Part shown: in pieces, positions 43,039-50,741 of the stretch | Layout of the letters: each line of letters opens with the position of its first letter | Position numbering within the stretch: the first letter of the stretch is position 1 | Assembly (NCBI RefSeq): GCF_030053775.1 | Contig: NZ_CP125669.1 | Location: forward strand, 2,909,962-2,973,961 | Length of the DNA stretch: 64,000 nt | Direction: 5' to 3' | Source: Acinetobacter corruptisaponis | GTDB lineage: Bacteria > Pseudomonadota > Gammaproteobacteria > Pseudomonadales > Moraxellaceae | Notes under the pieces: model-generated | What the model was told of the DNA's origin: nothing | Seen by the model: the letters and a program-made list of their open reading frames with translations, nothing else | Database searches by the model: none | Made by a program: the position numbers and the translations under genes

Positions 43039-44493
43039 ATGGAATTTATTCGTGAATTTGCGAACTGGTTCTACCTGATTGGTGCAGTTCTCTTTATCCT
43101 AACCTTGCGTGGCTTGTCTGGTCCTAAGACTGCAATCGCGGGTAACCGTTATGGCATGGTCGCAATGACCATTGCAGTCATCACCACATTCTTCGTTGCT
43201 GAACACCCTGTGGTTTGGATGATTGGCGGAGCGATGGTGCTGGGTGCGGTTGTGGGTATCGCTCGTGCGAAAACAGTACCTATGACACAAATGCCTGAAA
43301 CTGTTGCATTGATGCACTCATTGGTGGGTTTGGCTGCGGTATTGATTGCAATTGCTGCGATTCTGCACAATAACCAGCTAATTGCATTGTTTGAGCAAAA
43401 TAAAGATGCATTGGAAGCTGCTGGCGTACAGCATGCACACATGAGCGCAGTTCACCTGTTTGAATTGTTCGTGGGCTGTTTCGTTGGTGCGATTACGTTC
43501 ACGGCATCTGTATTTGCCTATGGTAAATTGGCTGCGAAAAAATGGGCCAAAACAATTTCTGGTGCATGGGTTAAACCTGTTCAGGCGATCATCTTTATTG
43601 CAATGCTTGCATGTGGTTTCTACTTCTTCACTACAGGCAACATGACTGCATTCTGGGCGATGACGGCTCTTGCACTTGTATTCGGCTGGGTGTGGATTGC
43701 ACCAGTGGGTGGTGGTGATATGCCAGTTGTGGTATCGCTATTGAACTCATTCTCTGGTTGGGCTGCGGCAGGTATTGGTTTCACACTTGAAAACAATATG
43801 TTGATCGTTGCTGGTTCACTGGTTGGTTCTTCTGGTGCGATTCTGTCTTATATCATGTGTAAAGCGATGAACCGTTCAATCATCAACGTATTGTTTGGTG
43901 GTGCAATGGGTGGTGCAGCAGTTGCCTCAGCAGACAAAGGTGAGCAAGTTCAGCGTAACTACCGTTCTGGTTCAGCAGATGATGCAGGCTTCCTGATGTC
44001 AAATGCAGACAGCGTTGTGATTGTACCTGGTTATGGTATGGCGCAAGGTCGTGCACAGAATGCGGTTAAAGAATTGTGTGAAATCCTGAAAGAACAGGGC
44101 GTAAAAGTTCGCTTTGCGATTCACCCAGTTGCGGGTCGTATGCCTGGTCACATGAACGTATTGTTAGCTGAAGCGGATGTTGCCTATGAAGATATCCTGG
44201 AAATGGATGAGATCAACTCTGACTTCCCAGCAACTGATGTGGTACTGGTTATCGGTGCGAATGATGTTGTTAACCCAGCAGCGAAAGATGATCCAAGCTC
44301 ACCAATCTATGGCATGCCGATTCTTGAAGCGCATAAAGCACGTACCATTATGGTGATCAAGCGTTCTATGGCAACAGGTTATGCTGGTCTGGACAATGAC
44401 TTGTTCTACAATGAAAAAACCATGATGATCTTTGGTGATGCGAAGAAAGTTGTTGAAGATATGACAAAAGCAATCAATGGTGGTGGTCACTAA
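43039..44493 (+). CDS. pntB: NAD(P) transhydrogenase subunit beta
   Basis: 484 residues. About nine membrane spans (residues 1-260) precede the soluble NADP-binding domain III, with GYGMAQGRAQNAVKEL, HPVAGRMPGHMNVLLAEA and GANDVVNPAAKDDPSSPIYGMP. Start taken at the ATG 43039 (GAGGG upstream), although a TTG just before is in frame. The gene begins three bases after pntAB ends, so expression should be coupled. The operon ends with a terminator. Confidence 0.94.
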   Translation: MEFIREFANWFYLIGAVLFILTLRGLSGPKTAIAGNRYGMVAMTIAVITTFFVAEHPVVWMIGGAMVLGAVVGIARAKTVPMTQMPETVALMHSLVGLAAVLIAIAAILHNNQLIALFEQNKDALEAAGVQHAHMSAVHLFELFVGCFVGAITFTASVFAYGKLAAKKWAKTISGAWVKPVQAIIFIAMLACGFYFFTTGNMTAFWAMTALALVFGWVWIAPVGGGDMPVVVSLLNSFSGWAAAGIGFTLENNMLIVAGSLVGSSGAILSYIMCKAMNRSIINVLFGGAMGGAAVASADKGEQVQRNYRSGSADDAGFLMSNADSVVIVPGYGMAQGRAQNAVKELCEILKEQGVKVRFAIHPVAGRMPGHMNVLLAEADVAYEDILEMDEINSDFPATDVVLVIGANDVVNPAAKDDPSSPIYGMPILEAHKARTIMVIKRSMATGYAGLDNDLFYNEKTMMIFGDAKKVVEDMTKAINGGGH

Positions 44494-44516
44494 TCTGACC
44501 TCATCAGGATTGAAGA

Positions 44517-44541
44517 AGCCACCGTTAGGTGGCTTTTTTGT
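44517..44541 (+). terminator. Terminator of the pnt operon
   Basis: AGCCACC (44517-44523) and GGTGGCT (44528-44534) form a perfect 7-bp stem with a GTTA loop. TTTTTTG follows. Confidence 0.88.
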
Positions 44542-44554
44542 TAGAGCATATTTA

Positions 44555-45376
44555 TTAAAGGTATTTTTCTACAAGATCCATAGATTGTGCATAAAGATCA
44601 CGGGCAAGTTGCTGGTTTTTAGCATGTGGTGATTTCAAGTCTGGCATGTGTGCACTGACATATTCTCCATTACGCTTCGCCCAATCATCTCCAGTCGCCA
44701 TTTGCGTAATCAACTTTGCAGGAACCGAGGTCGGTACTAAACCAATTTTCATCACTTCATAAACAGGTTTTGGCAGTTCGCGATAAATGTCAGAGGCAAC
44801 GCCTCCTGGATGCAGTGAGTTGTTGGTGATGCTGCTGCCAGCCATGCGTTCAGCAAGTGCATTGCTGAACAGTAGGTTTGCGAGCTTGGACTGACCATAA
44901 TAGAACAGGGGATTATAAAAACCCTCTGCACGGAACTTATTCGGTTTGATTGAACCAGCCCAATGTGCAATTGAGGCGAGATGTACAATTCGAGCTTTAG
45001 GTGCCTGTTCCAAAACAGGAATCAGCTTATGTGTCAGTAGAAAGTGGCCCAGATAATTCACACCAAACTGTTGTTCAAAACCATCCTGCGTCAGCTGCTT
45101 GGTTTTGGCAAATAGTCCTGCGTTGTTAATCAGGACATCAAGACTACCGTAGCGGTCTGCAATCTCATCGGCTGTGTTGCGGGTTGATTCAAGACTGTTC
45201 AAATCGAGGGAAACCAAATCAACCTGCCCGTGACCCAATGCACGCAATTTATCCTGCGCAGCTTGCGCTTTTTGCGGATTACGGCAGGCAAGAATGACGT
45301 GCTGTCCTTGCTTTACCAACTCTTCCGCTGTGGCAAAACCAATACCTGTATTTGCACCTGTAATCAGAATTTTCAC
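44555..45376 (-). CDS. SDR-family oxidoreductase (retinol-dehydrogenase-like)
   Basis: 273 residues from a GTG at 45376 (VKILITGANTGIGFATAEEL); GGAG eight bases upstream supports it over an ATG 72 bases earlier. TGANTGIG binds the cofactor, NNAG follows, and YGQSK (Y-x-x-x-K) is the catalytic pair. The downstream pattern with HPGGVASD and LARDLYAQS resembles the WW-domain-oxidoreductase/retinol-dehydrogenase branch. Single gene, convergent with the pnt operon. Substrate unknown. Confidence 0.8.
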   Translation of the reverse strand: MKILITGANTGIGFATAEELVKQGQHVILACRNPQKAQAAQDKLRALGHGQVDLVSLDLNSLESTRNTADEIADRYGSLDVLINNAGLFAKTKQLTQDGFEQQFGVNYLGHFLLTHKLIPVLEQAPKARIVHLASIAHWAGSIKPNKFRAEGFYNPLFYYGQSKLANLLFSNALAERMAGSSITNNSLHPGGVASDIYRELPKPVYEVMKIGLVPTSVPAKLITQMATGDDWAKRNGEYVSAHMPDLKSPHAKNQQLARDLYAQSMDLVEKYL

Positions 45377-45644
45377 TTCATCTACTCCAATAATGCTCTT
45401 TATTTGATGAATTTTAAAGCAGGCCCTATAGTGCGGTAATTTTGACAACTTGTCATGTCAAATTTGAAAGGGAAGAAGAGATTGTTATTGATAAAAGGTG
45501 TATAAAGGTCTGGATATTAAGTATTTAGTTTAGATCATTTTTTTATGATGAATAAATATAAACCAATGAATTATTAAAAGAAAAAAAGAATTCATTTTGG
45601 CATTGTCTTTGCATCGGATTACTTGGTGTTTCTAGGGGAATTTT

Positions 45645-46967
45645 ATGAAAAGTATAATTTTAATATTGTTGTTTTTACTATCTCTCACATCCCATGCATC
45701 TGCTGAAACCACGACAAATATTCAGGAAATCCGTATTTCCCTGGATAGTGTATGGGTGGTGGTGGGTGGTATTCTGGTTTTCTTTATGCAGGCAGGTTTT
45801 GCACTGATCGAGAGCGGCTCGGTGCGCAGTAAAAATACCGTGAATGTACTCATGAAGAACTATATGGATACCTGTATTGGAGGACTTATTTTCTGGCTGT
45901 TTGGCTTTGGCCTGATGTTTGGCCTGAATCAAACAGGGTGGATCGGACTCAGTCATTTTATGCCAGATCAACTGGATGACTGGCACTGGAACCTGTTGTT
46001 CTTTCAGATGATGTTTGCGGCGACAGCCACCACGATTGCCAGTGGTGCCATGGCTGAACGCATCCATTTTGTGGCTTATGTGGTAAGTGCGGTTTTTGTA
46101 AGTGGCATCATTTACCCTGTATTTGGTAGCTGGGCATGGGGCGGACTGTTCGGTGGTGATGGCTGGCTGAAAGCTTTGGGATTTATTGATTTTGCTGGTT
46201 CAACTGTGGTGCATTCAATTGGTGGATGGGTTGCGCTTGCAGGCATTATGGTGCTTGGCCCTCGTTTGGGACGGTTTGGTCGTAAGGGGCAAAGCCATTT
46301 TCTAGCAGGACATAATCTGCCTTTGGTGGCATTGGGTGGCTTTGTGCTATGGTTTGCGTGGTTTGGGTTTAATGCGGCATCCACGGTTGCCGCAAGTGTG
46401 AGCATTGGACGTATTGCCCTCAACACGCATTTGGCTGCCTGTGCTGCGGCTGCAACGTATATGGTTCTGGCCTTGCTTCAATCCAAGGCGGTGCTCATGC
46501 GCAATACCATTAACGCATCACTGGGTGGTCTGGTTTCAATCACGGCGGGTTGTGCCACCATGTCACCCCTATTTGCGGTCATCACAGGTGCTATAGCGGG
46601 TTTGCTGATGACTTTTGTACCTTTGTTAATTGAAAAGATGCGGCTGGATGATGTGGTGGATGCTGTTGCAGTACATGGGGTGTGTGGAGCATGGGGAACC
46701 ATTGCCGCAGGTGTCTTCTTTCTGGAGAAACCGTTTAACCTTGATGTGATCTCCGTTCAGGCTTTGGGTGTGGGGGCCGCATTTGTCTGGGGCTTTGGTG
46801 CCGCGTTTATCATGTTTAAGGTGCTCGACAAGGTTCTCGGTGGTTTAAGGGTTTCCCAGCAACATGAACAGCGGGGACTGGATTATACCGAACATGCTGA
46901 ATTGTCATACCCAGAGTTTCAGAGGGATGTCACCTTTGAAACCGAAAATATCACTCATCGCCATTAA
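45645..46967 (+). CDS. amtB: Ammonium transporter, Amt family
   Basis: 440 residues: a signal peptide (about 1-21, ending SHASAE) and 11 predicted membrane spans. Pore residues are visible: FAGSTVVHSIGG with the first pore histidine and VHGVCGAWGT with the second; FGFNAAST is also typical. Amt proteins conduct ammonium into the cell. In many bacteria amtB is paired with glnK, but here the partner is an unknown protein 15 bp downstream, not a P-II protein. AGGGGAATTTT precedes the ATG. Upstream 45377-45644 is an AT-rich promoter region. Confidence 0.92.
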   Translation: MKSIILILLFLLSLTSHASAETTTNIQEIRISLDSVWVVVGGILVFFMQAGFALIESGSVRSKNTVNVLMKNYMDTCIGGLIFWLFGFGLMFGLNQTGWIGLSHFMPDQLDDWHWNLLFFQMMFAATATTIASGAMAERIHFVAYVVSAVFVSGIIYPVFGSWAWGGLFGGDGWLKALGFIDFAGSTVVHSIGGWVALAGIMVLGPRLGRFGRKGQSHFLAGHNLPLVALGGFVLWFAWFGFNAASTVAASVSIGRIALNTHLAACAAAATYMVLALLQSKAVLMRNTINASLGGLVSITAGCATMSPLFAVITGAIAGLLMTFVPLLIEKMRLDDVVDAVAVHGVCGAWGTIAAGVFFLEKPFNLDVISVQALGVGAAFVWGFGAAFIMFKVLDKVLGGLRVSQQHEQRGLDYTEHAELSYPEFQRDVTFETENITHRH

Positions 46968-46981
46968 GGGAGGTGATTGTT

Positions 46982-47599
46982 ATGGCTGAATTAAGCATTG
47001 AACAAAAAAGGCTGGCAGTGGAAAAGGGGCTTGCACAGTTCTTGCCAGACTCGGTATTGCAGCGGGTTTTGCAGTACTGGGAAAGTGAATATGGTCACCA
47101 GCCATCCTTTGTATTAAATCGTTTTCTCAGTGAAATTTGTACCAGTGATGACCTACGCTTGCAGCGCAAGGAGATGTTGCGGCAGGTATTGTATGAAATT
47201 TCGGTGGTTGAGAAACAGGAACGCCTCAAGGTAAAAACGGATAAAGAAGTTATGCCCGCTGAGACAAGTCCCGAAACAATGGACCTGTTTCAGGCGTTCC
47301 ATGACTTTGTGATGGGTGTGTTAAAAGGCGTCAGTCAACCTGATTATCTGGATTTTGTGGCAGAGATTCAGGGCAAAATGAAGAAACATCGTTTACTTGC
47401 TGGATATTGGTATATTGCAGGTTCAGAGAAGCAGTGCTTGATGCAAATGCCGAAAGAGGCTTATGCGGTTATGATTACAACGCTGTATGCGATCTACTGT
47501 AGTTTTTATGGTCCAGGCAAGGCGGATCAACTGTATGCACAGATTAAGCATGAAATAAAACAGCATCACCCAGCAGTCGACTTAAGCCAGTTGTTGTAG
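46982..47599 (+). CDS. Hypothetical cytosolic protein co-transcribed with amtB
   Basis: 205 residues starting MAELSIEQKRLAVEKGL; GGGAGG with suitable spacing supports ATG 46982 over an earlier GTG. It is predominantly helical and soluble, with a charged linker around 85-100 (KTDKEVMPAETSPETM). No motif is recognised. Being directly behind amtB it may be involved in nitrogen metabolism, but this rests on position only. Confidence 0.6.
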   Translation: MAELSIEQKRLAVEKGLAQFLPDSVLQRVLQYWESEYGHQPSFVLNRFLSEICTSDDLRLQRKEMLRQVLYEISVVEKQERLKVKTDKEVMPAETSPETMDLFQAFHDFVMGVLKGVSQPDYLDFVAEIQGKMKKHRLLAGYWYIAGSEKQCLMQMPKEAYAVMITTLYAIYCSFYGPGKADQLYAQIKHEIKQHHPAVDLSQLL

Positions 47600-47606
47600 G
47601 AATGAA

Positions 47607-47635
47607 AAAAGCGACCTTATTGGTCGCTTTTCTTA
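47607..47635. terminator. Bidirectional terminator between the amtB operon and rsfS
   Basis: AAAAGCGACC (47607-47616) and GGTCGCTTTT (47622-47631) form a perfect 10-bp stem with a 5-nt loop. A/T runs on both sides suit termination from both strands. Confidence 0.85.
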
Positions 47636-47639
47636 AGTT

Positions 47640-48038
47640 TTAGGCAACGGATTCAGGTGCGCGCCATAAACTTTCAAGATCATAGAATTTACGGGCTGTT
47701 GGCAACATCACGTGTACCACAACGAAACCAAGGTCAATGAGGATCCATTCAGCATCGCGTTCACCTTCGACACCAATTGGGCGAAAACCTGCTTTACGTG
47801 CTTCATCAGCAACATTATCCGCAAGGGCTTTAACATGACGGGTTGAGGTGCCACTTGCAATCACAATCGCATCGGCAACATTGCTGATCGAACTGACATC
47901 AAGTTCTAGAATATCTTTGGCTTTTACATCTGTGAGGGCTTCATGTACAACTTTTAAGCAAGCCTGTACATCTTGATTCGATGTTTTGATTTTTAGGTCG
48001 TGAGAATTAGAAGCGCTGGGCGATGGTTCTAAATTCAT
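47640..48038 (-). CDS. rsfS: Ribosome silencing factor RsfS
   Basis: 132 residues from MNLEPSPSAS. RsfS binds ribosomal protein L14 (uL14) and blocks subunit joining in starvation. The core is ILELDVSSISNVADAIVIASGTSTRHVKALADNV followed by EGERDAEWILIDLGFVVVHVMLPTARKFYDLESLW, almost textbook. AGGAAAATATACC precedes the chosen ATG; the frame extends upstream to 48074 without a ribosome site. It is the last gene of a minus-strand set starting near 50.6 kb; the gap to hyi is 92 bp, so it may have its own promoter. Confidence 0.93.
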   Translation of the reverse strand: MNLEPSPSASNSHDLKIKTSNQDVQACLKVVHEALTDVKAKDILELDVSSISNVADAIVIASGTSTRHVKALADNVADEARKAGFRPIGVEGERDAEWILIDLGFVVVHVMLPTARKFYDLESLWRAPESVA

Positions 48039-48130
48039 AGAGGGTATATTTTCCTGACAATTACTCATTGTCAAATATACCGTTTTTCTCTAAAAAGTTC
48101 AAATTTAGCGGTAACAGTTTATGTCTGACT

Positions 48131-48925
48131 CTAGGTGTTAACGTCATTGGCAAAGTATTTCTGTTTCCATGCAAAGGACTGATCTGAATGGGTTTTTGGT
48201 TTATATTCCGCCCCAATAAAGCCCTGATAGCCACTTTGTAATAGCCAGTCAAAAATTGCCTTATATGCAATATTGCCCGTGTCGGGTTCGTGACGGCTAG
48301 GGCAGTCGGCGAACTGGATATGTCCAATCTGGTGCAGGTTTTCCTGTAGGCCTGTCAAAATATCCTCACCCATCATGGCCATATGGTAGCAGTCATATTG
48401 CATTTTCAGTGCGGGATGGTTGATGGCCTCCAGCATTTCCTGTGCCTGGGCAATATTCTGCACCAAAAAGCGAGGCATGTCGGTGCCATTGATCATTTCG
48501 AAAAGGGGTTCAATCCCTTGCTCTGTCAGCATGTGACAGGCCAGTTTGAGATTGCTTGATAGGGTGTTTAAACAAGGGAGCAGGTCAGCGTCTAAAGGCT
48601 GTTTGCCCGCTAAAATATTCACACGTGGAACATCCAATGCTGTGGCATAGCGAATTGCCAGCTCAAGTGCATGATGGAACTCCACCTCTCGTCCTGGGAT
48701 ACCCGCTAGCCCATTACCACCCTGCATCAGGTCGCCAGCAGGAACATTGATCAGACATAGGGAGAGGTTGTGCTGTTCCAGTTGGGTTCGAATATCGAAA
48801 ATGTCGAGTTCATAAGGAAACTGAATTTCAACGTGTTCAAAACCGTGGGCATGTGCCAAGGCGAAGCGCTCAATAAGAGGAACTTCAGTAAAAATCATGG
48901 ATAAATTGACTGCAAGATGGCTCAT
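48131..48925 (-). CDS. hyi: Hydroxypyruvate isomerase family protein
   Basis: 264 residues with the TIM-barrel AP-endonuclease-2-like fold: NLSMIFTEVPLIERF, HVEIQFPYEL, the metal-binding E in IEPLFEMING, MQYDCYHMAM, IQFADCPSRHEPDTGNI, and FIGAEYKP. Hyi interconverts hydroxypyruvate and tartronate semialdehyde. The next gene upstream encodes a tartronate-semialdehyde-reductase-like dehydrogenase, supporting a glyoxylate/glycerate pathway. No glyoxylate carboligase is in the window. Confidence 0.85.
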   Translation of the reverse strand: MSHLAVNLSMIFTEVPLIERFALAHAHGFEHVEIQFPYELDIFDIRTQLEQHNLSLCLINVPAGDLMQGGNGLAGIPGREVEFHHALELAIRYATALDVPRVNILAGKQPLDADLLPCLNTLSSNLKLACHMLTEQGIEPLFEMINGTDMPRFLVQNIAQAQEMLEAINHPALKMQYDCYHMAMMGEDILTGLQENLHQIGHIQFADCPSRHEPDTGNIAYKAIFDWLLQSGYQGFIGAEYKPKTHSDQSFAWKQKYFANDVNT

Positions 48926-48946
48926 TTCAGGCTCCCCAAATCAATA

Positions 48947-49813
48947 TTATTGTTCTATATATTGAATGATAGTTGCTAAATCTTTCTCAGAAAAGCCATT
49001 TTCTTGGTGGGCTTGTAACTGTAATAAAGCTTTTTGTGCAACAGGTATCTTTAAGTTTAGATTTTGTGCAAGTTTTAGCGCATTGTTTAAATCTTTTGAT
49101 AATGTTTGCACTTTCCATTGCACAGGTTCAAAGTTGTGAGTTGCCATACGTGGTGCAAGAATCTGGAAAGGTTTGGAATCTGCGAAACCTCCTGCAAGCG
49201 CAGGGGCAAGGAGTGTGGTGTCCACTCCAGCTCGATCAGCAAGCGCCACTGCTTCAGCAATCAGGGTGCTGTTTGCCGCAACAATCAATTGATTGCAGAT
49301 TTTAGTGGCTTGACCAGTGCCTGAGTCTCCCATGCGGGTCACACGCTGCGATAGTAGTTGATAAACTGGACTGAGTTGTTGAATCGTTTGAGCATTTCCA
49401 CCTGCAAAAATAACCAGGCTTCCCTGTTCAGCACCGATTGTTCCACCAGAGACAGGTGAGTCAATCCAGATAACCTCTTGCTGTTGAGCAGATTGCGCCA
49501 GTTGTTGCGTTGCTGCGACCGATAAGCTGGAGAAATCAACAATGACTTGTCTGGCCTGTAAATAAGGCTGGATTTGGGCAAAAACACTTTGAACTGCCTG
49601 ATCGTCAGCCAGACAGGTGAGAATGACAGGATAATTTCCAATATCTTCCAAAGCTAAAGTTGCTGCGCCCTGTTGAATAAGTGGCTCACATGCATGAGGG
49701 CTACGGTTCCAAACTGCTACCGTATAACCCGCCTGTAATAATCGGCTGGCCATTCGGCTTCCCATTAAACCCATACCTAAAAAAGCGATAGGTGTTTGTT
49801 GATCAACATGCAT
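48947..49813 (-). CDS. glxR: NAD(P)-dependent beta-hydroxyacid dehydrogenase (tartronate semialdehyde reductase type)
   Basis: 288 residues. The N-terminal Rossmann motif FLGMGLMGSRMASRLL identifies the 3-hydroxyisobutyrate dehydrogenase/GlxR family. SPVSGGTIGAEQGSL is the substrate-binding signature, and catalytic lysine appears in GQATKICNQL. It lies between hyi and the crotonase, with 21 bp on each side. Given hyi, tartronate semialdehyde to glycerate is the best guess; 3-hydroxyisobutyrate dehydrogenase remains possible. Confidence 0.8.
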   Translation of the reverse strand: MHVDQQTPIAFLGMGLMGSRMASRLLQAGYTVAVWNRSPHACEPLIQQGAATLALEDIGNYPVILTCLADDQAVQSVFAQIQPYLQARQVIVDFSSLSVAATQQLAQSAQQQEVIWIDSPVSGGTIGAEQGSLVIFAGGNAQTIQQLSPVYQLLSQRVTRMGDSGTGQATKICNQLIVAANSTLIAEAVALADRAGVDTTLLAPALAGGFADSKPFQILAPRMATHNFEPVQWKVQTLSKDLNNALKLAQNLNLKIPVAQKALLQLQAHQENGFSEKDLATIIQYIEQ

Positions 49814-49834
49814 GTGAATTTATCCAAGCTGTAA

Positions 49835-50623
49835 TTACTTATACTGACGCGGTAAGAACTGAATCTCAGGATTCTTGTCTTTCTTGCGTGCAAGACTGCT
49901 GTTTTTACCCAACAAAAGTTTAAGCTGCCATAACTTCTCTAAACGTAGTGCCTTTTCTGGCTGGTGTTCCATGGCATCTAGTACCCGTTTCGCTGCCATG
50001 ATGGCATCTGGGGAACGTTGCAGCATTTCCTGTGCAATCACATTGGCCTTTGCCAACGGATTGTTGTCCAGATGTGTGACCAAACCAATTTCTTTGGCGT
50101 ATTCTGCATCAAATACACGTGCGGTCAGGGTAAGCTCCTTGGCTAAATCAACGCCAATCAGTCCTTTCAATGAGCGGGTTAGGCCCATATCTGGAACCAG
50201 TCCCCAGCGGCTTTCCATAATTGACATTTGGGTGGTCGGCGTTGCAATACGGATATCCGCAGCAAGCGCAAGCTGCATGCCCGCCCCAAAGCAATAACCC
50301 TCAATTGCGGCAATCACTGGAATTGGTAAGTTTTGCCAAATCAGGAAAGCTTTCTGGAACAGGCTTTGACCTGGCTTGATCAGTTCCCATGCGGCGAATG
50401 CGGTATTTTTAGGGTTGTTCAGGTCAGATAGGTCAATACCCGCACTAAAAACCTGTGCCTCACCTGTTAAAATGACGCAACGAATCGAACGGTCTTTTTC
50501 AATTTTCTTTGCAGTTGTCACCAGTTCTTTTAATAACGCAAAACTCATCGCGTTGCGTTTTTCTGGGCGGTTGAGGTAAACCGTTGCAATTCCATTGTTC
50601 TTTTCAACTCGTAACAGTGCCAT
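49835..50623 (-). CDS. Crotonase/enoyl-CoA hydratase family protein
   Basis: 262 residues from MALLRVEKNNGI; the ATG at 50623 has AAGG upstream and matches the family length. Oxyanion-hole residues are in NRPEKRNAMS and GYCFGAGMQLALAAD. The acidic residue position is filled by E in MESRWGLVPDMG, and one catalytic position carries D (VPDMG). It is the first gene of the operon with the reductase and hyi. The CoA substrate is not evident. Confidence 0.82.
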   Translation of the reverse strand: MALLRVEKNNGIATVYLNRPEKRNAMSFALLKELVTTAKKIEKDRSIRCVILTGEAQVFSAGIDLSDLNNPKNTAFAAWELIKPGQSLFQKAFLIWQNLPIPVIAAIEGYCFGAGMQLALAADIRIATPTTQMSIMESRWGLVPDMGLTRSLKGLIGVDLAKELTLTARVFDAEYAKEIGLVTHLDNNPLAKANVIAQEMLQRSPDAIMAAKRVLDAMEHQPEKALRLEKLWQLKLLLGKNSSLARKKDKNPEIQFLPRQYK

Positions 50624-50741
50624 TTGCCTTACTCTTATTGTGTTCGATGCTGGGCAGCATAACATGAGTCTTTCACCTGAAACATGACACCACAGTCACA
50701 AATAGCGGTGATGACCAGCATCTTGTAGATGCCAGCAGACC

